A DNA stretch of 36,810 bases from Pseudomonas sp. REP124 (lineage in GTDB: Bacteria > Pseudomonadota > Gammaproteobacteria > Pseudomonadales > Pseudomonadaceae). Both the position numbers and the translations under genes were made by a program. Below are positions 9,077-16,904 of the stretch, in pieces; within the stretch, counting starts at the first letter, position 1; every line of letters starts with the position of its first letter. Below the pieces are notes generated by a model. That model was not told the DNA's origin. It searched no databases and saw nothing but the letters and a program-made list of their open reading frames with translations. The DNA lies in NCBI RefSeq assembly GCF_020164475.1, contig NZ_JAIQWX010000054.1:1-36810 (forward strand). The letters run 5' to 3'.

Positions 9077-10507
9077 ATGGAAAACAATACTATTAAAGAA
9101 AGCGGCTACTTTTGGTGGCGAAACGAGCCTATTCCAGAGGACGACATTGTCCCGGAGTCAGCAGTAGCTGGCGATTTGATAATCACTGATGACGGACAAA
9201 TAAGCCTTGAACTGCATGGGTATTTACCTTCAGCAGATCACCCGATTTCCAGAATTTTTGTGGGGTCGGGCAATTCATGCCCGGATATTGAAGGCCGGCT
9301 CAAAAACTCAAGCGAGCATGTGCTATTGATGGACGTCTATACTCAAGGAGGAAAAGCATCCTTCGGTGGGATTTCTTATGAGAACTATGGAGCAACAAGT
9401 TGCTTAATTGGTTCTAAGCCACTCCCCGTAGTGAAAGGGGAGATAAAGTTTGACGGTCTAGCAATTCCGCTGACTGGATTTGAGGAGTGGCTAGGCTTAA
9501 GCTCCATTGAGACGACTAGAACAAAAAGAAAGCTAGTAGCAACCCACAAGACCCAGAAAAACATAAAATACACACTCGAAGATAGCAGTACTATTTCCAT
9601 AGAATTTGACTTGCTTGCCCCTATGTTCGGCAATCAAAAAAATCACGCAATAAACATTGCTGAGAAAATTAGCTTTAAGTATCTGTCCAAAATCAAAAAA
9701 ACATCATCAGAGCTGAAAAAGTACTTTTTTTCTATTTCGGATTTTTTCTTAGTTCTGACTGGTTCCGACTATAGTATGGAGTGGCCATCGCTAACAATAG
9801 GCCGCACTACAAGCACCAGCAAGTCATATAGATTTTATTTTTTAAGATCTCGAAACTCAGCCACTCCGCCCGCACGCCATAATTGCTGGTTTGCATTCCC
9901 AATTATTCAAGATGAGTTTGGTCGGCTTTTTCAACAGTGGCACCTTAAGCGCGAGGAGTTGGGACCTGGAATGAGTCTGTATTTAGGGACGCGTCGTGGT
10001 GTCGAGCTATACGTTGAGCACCGCTTTGTTAATCTAATATGGGGACTCGAATCGTTACATCGCACACTAAACAAAGACGCACCTCCGACGAAGCTAGAAT
10101 TGAAAGCTAAACGCATTATTGAGCAAATAAAATCAGCCAAGGATCGAAAATGGTTGGAAGCCAAACTTGAGCATTCTGCCGAACCTTCTCTCGCCGAACG
10201 TTTGGTTGAATGTATAAAACTTTTGCCGTTAAATTTCCCAGTAGAATCACTTCGCGATTTTTGTAACGAGTGCGCAGGCAAACGTAATGACATTTCGCAT
10301 TTTGGAGGGCAGCGTGTGCCAGGAAGCTATGGCGTTTTTCTAGGAAGAATTTACTCGCTCAACAATGCACTTGGCGATATCTACCCCGCTATACTTCTAA
10401 AGCTGTGCGGAGTAAATGACTCGCTTCTTCTTAAAATGCTCAGTACTGGTCGCGCAGCAAGTAGAATCAAATACACCCTCAACGAAGTTGGGCTCAATAT
10501 CAGTTAG
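9077..10507 (+). CDS. apeA: ApeA-type anti-phage protein with C-terminal HEPN RNase domain, 476 aa
   Basis: ApeA is a single-gene anti-phage system whose HEPN domain is expected to cleave RNA on infection. Residues ~10-115 fit ApeA_NTD1: GYFWWRNEP, AGDLIITDDGQISLELHG, a G-x-G turn and a cysteine strand (SYENYGATSCLIG). The middle is unassigned. The C-terminal ~170 residues are helical and contain CAGKRNDISHFG at ~405, giving RNDISH, an exact HEPN R-x4-H motif. ATG 9077 has AGGG 6 nt upstream. The gene is visibly AT-richer than its neighbours, with many AAA and ATA codons, suggesting transfer. It has no partner gene. The promoter is probably in 8950-9070, but no clear hexamers stand out. Confidence 0.88.
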   Translation: MENNTIKESGYFWWRNEPIPEDDIVPESAVAGDLIITDDGQISLELHGYLPSADHPISRIFVGSGNSCPDIEGRLKNSSEHVLLMDVYTQGGKASFGGISYENYGATSCLIGSKPLPVVKGEIKFDGLAIPLTGFEEWLGLSSIETTRTKRKLVATHKTQKNIKYTLEDSSTISIEFDLLAPMFGNQKNHAINIAEKISFKYLSKIKKTSSELKKYFFSISDFFLVLTGSDYSMEWPSLTIGRTTSTSKSYRFYFLRSRNSATPPARHNCWFAFPIIQDEFGRLFQQWHLKREELGPGMSLYLGTRRGVELYVEHRFVNLIWGLESLHRTLNKDAPPTKLELKAKRIIEQIKSAKDRKWLEAKLEHSAEPSLAERLVECIKLLPLNFPVESLRDFCNECAGKRNDISHFGGQRVPGSYGVFLGRIYSLNNALGDIYPAILLKLCGVNDSLLLKMLSTGRAASRIKYTLNEVGLNIS

Positions 10508-10698
10508 CGTAAACTGATTCGCCCTCAATCGAATTATCAAAATAAAAGGGACTAGGCAACGTGCCGCATAACAACCGACTTCTGCTTCGCGAGCGCGGGC
10601 ATCGTCGCATGACTCTTACTGACCCAATCTCTGCCCGTTACGAAGGGCGGCTATGGGTCGATAACAACCGGTCATTACCGGTAGGCCAGAAATGGCCC

Positions 10699-10958
10699 TT
10701 ACAGCTCAACCACAAACCCACGCAGGCCGATGCCATCGGCAAACCGCCCGAGCGCCGTCAGGCTAGCCCAGGTGCGCAGGTGCGCAGGTGCTCGCGCCGC
10801 GAGCGCACCGGAATCAGCCGCGCGCTCGGACTGCCCAGGCGTACCGACAACGACCAGTGGCTGTCATTCCCCGCGACCCGGCCGACCACCGCCTCACGGA
10901 CTACCTGCTGCTCGATCAGGGCGCGCAGCACGTCCTCCTGGATGCCTTTACCAATCAT
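10699..10958 (-). pseudogene. Third gene of a coupled operon, broken by an 8-bp tandem duplication
   Basis: The ATG at 10958 overlaps the stop of the upstream gene (ATGA). The frame reads MIGKGIQEDVLRALIEQQVV up to RSRREHLRT and then shifts. Plus-strand 10771-10786 is GGTGCGCA twice. Removing one copy restores the frame: ...HLRTWASLTALGRFADGIG and a stop at 10699. So the ancestral product was about 83 residues. With the duplication it would be a 66-residue protein ending at 10758. Function unknown. Confidence 0.75.
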
Positions 10959-11221
10959 CCTTGTCGCTCCAGTTCCAGTTGCACCTGACGCAGTTGCGAG
11001 GCAGTGTCGAAGATGCGGTACAGGACCTCGATGCCAGCCGCCGGCAACGCCTTGAGCGATTCAAGCCCCATCACAAAGCCTTCGGCGCGGTCCGCGGCAT
11101 GCAGCGTATCGGCCACGGTCCTGGCGTGCCGGATGCCCTGCAGCAGCCGCAACGCGCGAGCATGTACCGGCGTGGGCAACCTCAGTTCAGCAAACGGATC
11201 GAGCCTGGCGTATTCGCTCAT
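10955..11221 (-). CDS. Hypothetical protein, 88 aa, second gene of a three-gene operon
   Basis: ATG 11221 (MSEYARLDPFAELRLPTPV) overlaps the end of the upstream gene by four bases, and its own stop overlaps the next gene, so all three are translationally coupled. The product is helical with no clear motif (LLQGIRHARTVADTLHAADR). High GC and many GCC/CTG codons contrast with the neighbouring ApeA gene. I suspect an integrative-element origin from layout and composition, without a family name. Confidence 0.65.
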   Translation of the reverse strand: MSEYARLDPFAELRLPTPVHARALRLLQGIRHARTVADTLHAADRAEGFVMGLESLKALPAAGIEVLYRIFDTASQLRQVQLELERQG

Positions 11222-11493
11222 CTCATGTGCCAGCCTCCGCCTGTCTGCAATCGCTGTAGCGCGTCGTTCAGGGCGCGGCGGGCGGTAGTGTCCATCAGCG
11301 TTGCATCCGCGGCGTCGATCAATTCCGCATCCTGCAAGGCGGCCCGGTAACCCAGGGCCTGGTGATAGCGCTGATGCGCGTCGCTGGGCAGGCGCGCGCC
11401 GACGATCGCGCTCAGCAGGTTGAACCACGCGGCTTGTGTTCGCTCGTTGGGCAACAGCGGTTGCCCGCTCTGTTCTATCAGTGTTTCGGACAT
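11218..11493 (-). CDS. Hypothetical protein, 91 aa, first gene of a three-gene operon
   Basis: ATG 11493 has GGGAG 6 nt upstream (MSETLIEQSGQPLLPNERTQ). An ORF extends further upstream, but that ATG is the better start. The sequence is mostly helix, with AAWFNLLSAIVGARLP then ARRALNDALQRLQTGGGWHM. It ends in ATGA overlap with the next gene. No domain recognised. Confidence 0.65.
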   Translation of the reverse strand: MSETLIEQSGQPLLPNERTQAAWFNLLSAIVGARLPSDAHQRYHQALGYRAALQDAELIDAADATLMDTTARRALNDALQRLQTGGGWHMR

Positions 11494-11577
11494 GGCCGAC
11501 TCCCGTGCTAAGGGGGTAAACCAGAGGGTCGTATCATGGTAGATCAGGTCCCGGAGAGCTGGTAGCGCTGGGCCGAC

Positions 11578-11616
11578 AAAAAAGGCCCCCCGCACCAGGA
11601 GCAGGTGCGGCGGCCG
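11578..11616 (-). terminator. Rho-independent terminator (minus strand)
   Basis: On the minus strand a GC-rich hairpin (CCGCACCT...AGGTGCGG type, loop around GCTCCT) is followed by TTTTTT. It would end transcription coming from the 11936-11694 gene, ahead of the three-gene operon. Confidence 0.7.
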
Positions 11617-11693
11617 ATTGAACGAAGATCCCGTTATGCGAAATCCAACGGCTCCGCTTAGTCGTTCGCCAAGGCGAATCGGACATTGCGCAG

Positions 11694-11936
11694 TCAGATC
11701 AAAGAGGGTTTGGCCGGAGGGGAATGTCTCAAACTGACGAGCTTCATTAGGGCAAGTTCAATGGCCTCGGCCGCCCCATCGCGGTCGGGGGTTAACCTCC
11801 ATCCGCTCGGTCGAGCGTCCATTAAAATACCCACCGCCTGGGCACAAAGTTCGTCCGCCCCTAATCCTCTATTACCTGCTGCGACTATGAGTGCCATCAG
11901 CGCTTGCTCAAGACTTGAAACTGAAGTTGTCGTCAC
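11694..11936 (-). CDS. Small hypothetical protein, 80 aa
   Basis: The frame starts with GTG at 11936 (VTTTSVSSLEQALMALIVAA). It is predicted to be mostly helical, with two acidic helices around an ILMDARPSGWRLTPDRDG turn. There is no strong ribosome site and no recognised domain. A terminator lies about 80 bp after the stop, which favours a real transcription unit. Confidence 0.5.
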   Translation of the reverse strand: MTTTSVSSLEQALMALIVAAGNRGLGADELCAQAVGILMDARPSGWRLTPDRDGAAEAIELALMKLVSLRHSPPAKPSLI

Positions 11937-12100
11937 GGAATAGGCTCAAGAAATTAATCGACAATGGTGCCATGATGCCAATGAGCCACCTAGCGGTATC
12001 CGCTCAGCGGCAATAAATGTGTGGATGAAAAAAAGGGATCCGGCAGGTTCAAGCAAACTCTAAGCGCAAACTTCGCTAACGGAGGGACGTGCTGCCGGTT

Positions 12101-12295
12101 TCAACTGGAGAGAAAAACGCCCGCATCTAGCACGAGCTGACGCCATTCCAACCTGCTTATCAGCCCTTCTTTTTGCATCACAGCAGCCCTTCTTAGCAGT
12201 TCGTAATACTGGTCTTCGACGGCGTAATTCGGGTCCTTTAGAGTCAGGAACTTCCGCCACTCACTGAGCGCAAAGCTGCGTTGATTCTCATACAT
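12101..12295 (-). CDS. Small hypothetical protein, 64 aa
   Basis: ATG at 12295 starts MYENQRSFALSEWRKFLTLK. The protein is rich in aromatic and charged residues and predicted helical (EDQYYELLRRAAVMQKEGLI; SRLEWRQLVLDAG). No motif recognised. Judged real on amino-acid composition and isolation rather than on family evidence. Confidence 0.5.
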   Translation of the reverse strand: MYENQRSFALSEWRKFLTLKDPNYAVEDQYYELLRRAAVMQKEGLISRLEWRQLVLDAGVFLSS

Positions 12296-12404
12296 TGGAA
12301 TAGTCCATCATCAAAAAGGGTAGAGGTGTAACGACCTAACTGCGTTCGAATGACGCGACGGATGGTAACAGCGAATAGGACTTCCCGAACTAATCACGTC
12401 GCAT

Positions 12405-12622
12405 CTACGAATTGCGAAGTCTTAGAATTGCCTCACTAATCGCTTTCGAGTTTGTATCCAGGGTCTCCATGGCCACGACCGCATTTTCTGCGACTGCTCC
12501 CGCATCATGCTCTGAAAGCCACTTCGTGACCTCCTCTATTGCCGCCCCAAGCGCATGCTGATTGTGCAGGAGCAATGTCAGAGCATCCGCCGTGGCGATG
12601 TTGGAATCGAATCATTGGGCAT
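12405..12622 (-). pseudogene. Frameshifted relative of the 72-aa protein at 7009
   Basis: From ATG 12622 the frame reads MPNDS and then drifts. After a 1-base shift it continues SNIATADALTLLLHNQHALG and EEVTKWLSEHDA, through AMETLDTNSKAISEAILRLR to a stop at 12405. That matches the protein at 7009 nearly along its whole length. One base is missing around 12605-12611 relative to the intact copy, or the base is a sequencing error. Confidence 0.75.
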
Positions 12623-12952
12623 GGAAGTCGTCCTTGGTGGGATAGCGTAGCTCGTCACATGGCTGTCGGCGCTGAATGGCAAATTTATGCGCACTCCATT
12701 TCGGCACCTAAAACCCCAAACTTTCTCTAAGAAAATCAGTGATTTGCGTTTTCAGAATTTGGCGGTGAAGGAAAGATTCGAACTCCAACGAACTTTTATG
12801 GCCATCAATGCTCATTGCGATACGCCAACACCATAAATTTCTGACCGGTTTCTATTGTTCGTGACGGGCAGGGATCGGCCATTAGCGGTCAGTCTCTTGA
12901 GACTGGCTTAGGTCGTGGTGGGCCCTAAGACCTCTGAGGTAAGGATAGGGAC
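12623..12952. other. Gene-free stretch with one interspersed repeat
   Basis: I see no gene here. Positions 12863-12890 hold a minus-strand copy of the interspersed repeat (reverse complement reads GACCGCTAATGGCCGATCCC then TGCCCGTC). Confidence 0.5.
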
Positions 12953-13306
12953 TCAACCATTTTCGGAGCGGCTACCTATAGCGGCAAGTAGATCACTCCA
13001 GGGCTTAGATTCTTTGCGTGCGTTTGGGCACTCAGGCGTATGTGCGAAATTGGCAGTGCCATGCAGTTCTGCTTGAGCAGCCCTGCATAGCTTGCACATG
13101 ACCATTCCCTTGTCTAAAGTCCATTGTTTATTCCACGAAACAAGCAATTCAGAAGTCGACATTTTGGAAGGCGCACCATAATGTACAAAAATTAAATTCT
13201 GTACAGTTATTTTGGTGCTTCTGCCGGAGACCTCAATCGGAGGCGTTTCTGGCCCATCTACAAAGAGCCTGGTCGGGCTTTCATGTGAGCCGAAACGCCT
13301 GAACAA
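12953..13306 (-). CDS. Hypothetical protein with a Cys/His cluster, ~117 aa
   Basis: The frame runs in phase from just after the stop of the diguanylate cyclase gene. The longest start is TTG at 13306, with no good ribosome site. An internal ATG (MSTSELLVSW) is the alternative. A C-terminal cluster CKLC...HTPEC could bind zinc. No family recognised. The 24-bp spacing suggests it is expressed with the GGDEF gene upstream. It could also be the tail of a decayed gene. Confidence 0.45.
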   Translation of the reverse strand: MFRRFGSHESPTRLFVDGPETPPIEVSGRSTKITVQNLIFVHYGAPSKMSTSELLVSWNKQWTLDKGMVMCKLCRAAQAELHGTANFAHTPECPNARKESKPWSDLLAAIGSRSENG

Positions 13307-13330
13307 GCTTGGTATCTCTATCGGCTGCTG

Positions 13331-14254
13331 TTACGCCGACTTCTTTTGACGCTTCTGCTGATACATCGCCTGATCAGCGATTGTGAGAGCTTGAGAAATT
13401 CGTATCGTCTTGTTGGTTACAGCGAGCCCATAGGAAGCGTTGACGCCCTCACTTTCGAGCGCTATTTTCATCCTCTCGCACAATGCAAGGCCACCTTCTA
13501 GATCGCAATTAACGCCGATGATTCCGAACTCATCACCGCCTAGCCTTGCAACAACATCTTCTGCCCTTGAAGCTTTCAACAATGCAGTTGCTGCACGTTT
13601 TATTAGTGCGTCGCCGGCAGCATGGCCGAGGCGGTCATTAGCATCCTTCAGTCCATCCAGGTCCACAACGATGACGACAGAGGATTGCCGGTAGCGCTGG
13701 TATCGTGCCTCCTCTTTTACAAGAAGCTGATCCCATCCCGCACGGTTATAAAGACCCGTAAGCGCATCCTTCATTGCTTGAGCCTGATAGCGCTCAGCTC
13801 TTCGTTCTTCCTCGTCGGCTTTCAACTCCATCTGCAAAATCGTGCTAAGCATGCTGCCAACCAGCTCGATCAGATCTTGATTATCAGCAAGGCTGTCAGG
13901 CTGCGGCTTGGGATCAATGCCGCACAACGTCCCAAACAAGCGACCATCAGAGAGCAGAAGCGGCACGCCAATGTAGGCGCCTATCGGAATTTTCCGACCT
14001 ATTTCCGCCGCACTATAGGCCGGCACTTGATTTGAATTGGGGGCGATATTGGGACCTTTGCCTTCCACCATTGCGGCACAAAAGGAATCCCCCCAATTAA
14101 AGACATCGCCAGGAGCGACGCCATAGCCGTGATCGTCGCGATGGATAACTGCCCAGTCGTTGCCCTCAGTTCTCGTGACCATACACATCTGGAAGTCTAA
14201 CTTTCGGCGGAGAAACGCCAGCGCTTTGTTAGATGCGCTTTCAAAACCATCCAT
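13331..14254 (-). CDS. GAF-GGDEF diguanylate cyclase, 307 aa
   Basis: The enzyme should make cyclic di-GMP from two GTP. Residues ~5-145 form a GAF-type sensor (FGTLCGIDP and IGAYIGVPLLLSDGRL are typical of GAF). Residues ~155-300 form the GGDEF domain: DALTGLYNRAGWD, VDLDGLKDANDRLGHAAGD, and the active-site loop ARLGGDEFGIIG with GGDEF intact. There is no membrane segment, so it is cytoplasmic. I chose ATG 14254 because GGGAG lies just upstream. TTG 14266 would add four residues. No RxxD inhibitory site is obvious five residues before GGDEF. The input signal is unknown. Confidence 0.9.
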   Translation of the reverse strand: MDGFESASNKALAFLRRKLDFQMCMVTRTEGNDWAVIHRDDHGYGVAPGDVFNWGDSFCAAMVEGKGPNIAPNSNQVPAYSAAEIGRKIPIGAYIGVPLLLSDGRLFGTLCGIDPKPQPDSLADNQDLIELVGSMLSTILQMELKADEEERRAERYQAQAMKDALTGLYNRAGWDQLLVKEEARYQRYRQSSVVIVVDLDGLKDANDRLGHAAGDALIKRAATALLKASRAEDVVARLGGDEFGIIGVNCDLEGGLALCERMKIALESEGVNASYGLAVTNKTIRISQALTIADQAMYQQKRQKKSA

Positions 14255-14399
14255 TATCACTCCCAATAAGGTTAACCAATCCCAAACATGATAAAGAGAT
14301 GAGCCTCCACTGCGGCTGGTCAGCGATCATGGAGAGCGCTCTTGTCATAAAGTAAGTAGCCAGTTGTTCGGCGTCGGTGTTGTGCTAAACAGGATTATG

Positions 14400-15140
14400 T
14401 CAATTTCCCGCCATCAACCATCCTCTAACACCATGACTTTGACTCAATTCTTTCACGACTCGGATCGCGTCCTGCTTTTGATTATACGGGCCGATGACGA
14501 CGAAGTTGTGTTCTTTACGCGCTACCGGTAACTCCAGCTGTTGAATGGCTTTTTTGGCGCGATGTCGGCTGGGTGTGTTCAATGCAATCTCGACCACCCA
14601 AAGGCCGGATGAAGGCTTGGAAGTTTCTCTTTTTACGTGGGAAATGAAGCCACCGCACGTCAAGCATGGGCGTTCCAGCGTGATTTGCGAGCCTGGCACG
14701 GTGCGAAAGACGTGCCATTGCGGATCAACGTTTTTTTTGCGGGCGAAGAGTGCAAGGAGCAGGCCGGTAAACGTAATCAGACCGCTGAGAATAATCGTCC
14801 ATTTGTATGATTGTGTGGGCAATGAAGGCAGCGTAAGTTCTGGTGATTCGTCGGGCTTTTCGACCAAAGATTGTGCGGCGTCAACCTCCGTTGAATCGGT
14901 TATATGGGATCCGCCTTTGGCAAAGGGCGCTAGTTCATCGGAATGCTGTGTACTGAGTACTGTCGCCACTTTATTTGCGGCGTCATCAAGTAGTTGTTCG
15001 AACTTTGTCACTTTTTGCTGAGCGTATGAGTTGTTGACGTTATTTTGACAAGTGGGTGCTGTGGATGTGTAGGTCCATAGCAGTGCTGATAGTTGCCCCA
15101 AAACGCCAGTTACCAGGAAGCTCAAGCCAAGCTTTCGCAC
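14400..15140 (-). CDS. Inner-membrane protein with C-terminal SPOR-like segment, 246 aa
   Basis: GTG at 15140 has GGAGA upstream and overlaps the preceding gene by 19 bases. There is an N-terminal hydrophobic segment (LSFLVTGVLGQLSALLWTY), a ~90-residue polar linker, then a second membrane segment (WTIILSGLITFTGLLLALF) before RKK. After it, a CLTCGG motif is followed by a last ~45 residues (HNFVVIGPYNQKQDAIRVVK) that resemble a SPOR repeat, though the N-in/C-in topology would place it in the cytoplasm. That makes SPOR function doubtful. Possibly part of a secretion or conjugation remnant together with the fragment upstream. Confidence 0.65.
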   Translation of the reverse strand: MRKLGLSFLVTGVLGQLSALLWTYTSTAPTCQNNVNNSYAQQKVTKFEQLLDDAANKVATVLSTQHSDELAPFAKGGSHITDSTEVDAAQSLVEKPDESPELTLPSLPTQSYKWTIILSGLITFTGLLLALFARKKNVDPQWHVFRTVPGSQITLERPCLTCGGFISHVKRETSKPSSGLWVVEIALNTPSRHRAKKAIQQLELPVARKEHNFVVIGPYNQKQDAIRVVKELSQSHGVRGWLMAGN

Positions 15141-15370
15141 GGCACTATCTCCAAATCAAGTGAATGACGCCAGGCCCATATTTCCAAGTAAGGGAAAACC
15201 CCTTGCTTGATGACAAAGCTGCCGCCGAAGTCTTTCGGTGTGCGCAAACGCAAGCGGTTACCGGGCACATTCAGTGCGCTGGACATGACCCTATGCAGCG
15301 CATAGGGGCCCTGGAAATTGGCCAGCACGTCATCAATGCCGGTGGCGCGTTCGTACTGAGCCAGCACCAC
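15122..15370 (-). CDS. Hypothetical protein, 82 aa, possibly a 3' gene fragment
   Basis: GTG 15370 starts VVLAQYERATGIDDVLANFQ. The C-terminal half is PKDFGGSFVIKQGVFPYLEI. In the same frame and immediately upstream of a TAA the sequence continues with a coding-like stretch (ELEQAFEQAPHKVSLKVEFP). A larger gene may therefore have been split by a stop and then truncated by the IS derivative at 15493. Its stop overlaps the start of the membrane protein gene. No family name assigned. Confidence 0.5.
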   Translation of the reverse strand: MVLAQYERATGIDDVLANFQGPYALHRVMSSALNVPGNRLRLRTPKDFGGSFVIKQGVFPYLEIWAWRHSLDLEIVPCESLA

Positions 15371-15492
15371 TTAGCATTTAATGGGAATGCAGGAACTGCG
15401 CGGAAACTCCACTTTGAGCGAGACCTTGTGCGGCGCCTGCTCGAAGGCCTGCTCCAGCTCTAGTTGCTATGCAGCGCGATAGTGTTAGAGCC

Positions 15493-15902
15493 GAGTGTGT
15501 AAGAAAGGCGCAGGGAGCGCCTTGCCTAGGGAGATGAAACTCTGCGCTGTGGTCTGAAAACTTGCCTTAGCGTCTGATTTGCAGGGCTGGGACCAGACAG
15601 AATTGCCGGTCAGGGAGGTGGAAGCGGGATGGCTCGCGGACCTGCTTGGCCATCGAGCTGAGTTGATCGCGGTCGGAACCGACGTTAGTCACCTCATGCG
15701 CAACGATCAGATGGTGCTGCGTATCGACCGCTGTCTGCACGTTATAGCCAACGATTGGTATTGCTGACGTAGTCGTCGAGGCTCTCGGGAATTAAGGTAC
15801 CTTGGCCTCGATGTTCACCTTGGATAAAGCGCTTCATGGGCGATCCCTGCGATGAAATCCTCAGAAATCATAGCAATGGTTCGCAACAGCATTTACACAC
15901 TC
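15493..15902 (-). mobile_element. 410-bp internally deleted IS1182-type element with a probable target duplication
   Basis: The ends are inverted repeats GAGTGTGTAA and TTACACACTC, flanked on both sides by AGAGCC (15487-15492 and 15903-15908), a likely 6-bp target duplication. Inside, on the minus strand from ATG 15838, is the transposase N-terminus (MKRFIQGEHRGQG...DYVSNTN) joined directly to the middle of the catalytic domain (VGYNVQTAVDTQHHLIV) out of frame. It has no complete transposase and looks like a MITE-type derivative. It is not a simple copy of the element at 5250-6820 because the sequences differ. Confidence 0.85.
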
Positions 15903-15985
15903 AGAGCCAACGCAGTCTCTTATGAGGGGCGACTATTGACCCAAGGCTGATCCTGCTCACGCGAAACGGGGGCGAGTTATCTGAT

Positions 15986-16405
15986 TTGGAACAGGCAAGA
16001 GATCGCGGTCATAGCCTTGTCTCCGTCAGTTTCATACCGAAGATCGAACTCAAGGAACTGTCGGTGAAGGCGGATGCAGACGGGGTAACGCTGGGCGATC
16101 TAGTCCCCATTTGCGAAAGGTTCGGCGTTGCACCGCATTATGTGCTTAACGAACTGTCCGTCTCGGTTGCGGAAGGCTATCTACAAGGATCTTTGCCCTA
16201 TGATTTTTGCGGGGGCGTTATGAACGGGATCATAAATGCTGTGGTTGAGGTAGGCATGACTAACGACATGCCTCAGCCCGCTTGCTCGCTTTACCAGGCA
16301 AATCATGGTGAAAGGATCCGCAGTAACGACTCACCGGAAACTGAGCCCAGTGAGAAATACACGATGCCGACGGTCGAGGAAATAATGCGTATCCTTAGAG
16401 ACTAG
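15986..16405 (+). CDS. Hypothetical protein, ~139 aa, 5' end probably lost
   Basis: The frame is open from a TGA near 15918 to the stop at 16405 but contains no early ATG. TTG 15986 is the longest annotated choice, and coding-like sequence continues upstream of it. The product contains LGDLVPICERFGVAPHYVLN and a C-terminal acidic tail (YTMPTVEEIMRILRD). The IS derivative ending at 15902 may have removed the original start. No family recognised. Confidence 0.45.
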   Translation: MEQARDRGHSLVSVSFIPKIELKELSVKADADGVTLGDLVPICERFGVAPHYVLNELSVSVAEGYLQGSLPYDFCGGVMNGIINAVVEVGMTNDMPQPACSLYQANHGERIRSNDSPETEPSEKYTMPTVEEIMRILRD

Positions 16406-16460
16406 CTTTCACAGATCGGGAGGTTTTCGCTTTTCGGCTGGAAGGTAGTGGATCGAGCGC

Positions 16461-16485
16461 CGCTTTTGGCTGATTTCTGCCTGTC
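16461..16485 (+). repeat. Interspersed GGCYGATT-type repeat
   Basis: CGCTTTTGGCTGATTTCTGC followed by CTGTC. Related copies are at 3051-3082, 12863-12890 and 18487-18514, all between genes, and one was split by the IS at 5250. Confidence 0.6.
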
Positions 16486-16512
16486 TCGAAGGGCTGAAAG
16501 CGGCCAGCACGG

Positions 16513-16881
16513 CTAAGTCGATTCAAGAGAAAGGAGCTTTCTAACTTCGGCAATGATCGTGTCGATGTTGAATGGCTTTGGCAGCACCGCGTCAAACAGA
16601 TCCGATCTATGCATGCCTATGTGCGCCTGAGCGCCGCTCATCAAGATAATCGGCAAATGATTAGAGGAAGGAAGTGCTCGGACGGCTGTGGCGAACTCCA
16701 GGCCGTCCATGACCGGCATCATGAAGTCGGTGATGATCAAGGCTGGACGTTCTCTATCAAGTACCTCGAGCCCCTTTTGGCCATTGCTGGCCGTCACCAC
16801 CATGAACCCCTCATCCTCCAGCGCAAAACTGAGAATGTCAGCGATCAGATACTCGTCGTCGACGACCAGGATGGTGGTCAT
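16513..16881 (-). CDS. Single-domain response regulator (CheY-like), 122 aa
   Basis: A receiver domain alone, with no output domain: acidic pair D8-D9 (ILVVDDE), phospho-acceptor D52 (IITDFMMP), S82 and the conserved K102 (LPKPF). It would receive phosphate from a histidine kinase and act through protein contacts. It starts 23 bp after the stop of the KaiC-like gene on the same strand, so the two are probably co-transcribed. No kinase lies in the window. Confidence 0.9.
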   Translation of the reverse strand: MTTILVVDDEYLIADILSFALEDEGFMVVTASNGQKGLEVLDRERPALIITDFMMPVMDGLEFATAVRALPSSNHLPIILMSGAQAHIGMHRSDLFDAVLPKPFNIDTIIAEVRKLLSLEST

Positions 16882-16904
16882 GTTAATTCAACCCACACAA
16901 AGGC

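Noticed and set aside
11004..11350. Plus-strand frames opposite the three-gene operon
   Set aside because: They are high-GC antisense frames. The minus-strand genes have ribosome sites and stop/start overlaps.
14400..15480. Complete conjugation (T4SS) module
   Set aside because: Only one membrane protein and a fragment are present. No VirB4, TraG or relaxase is seen in the window.
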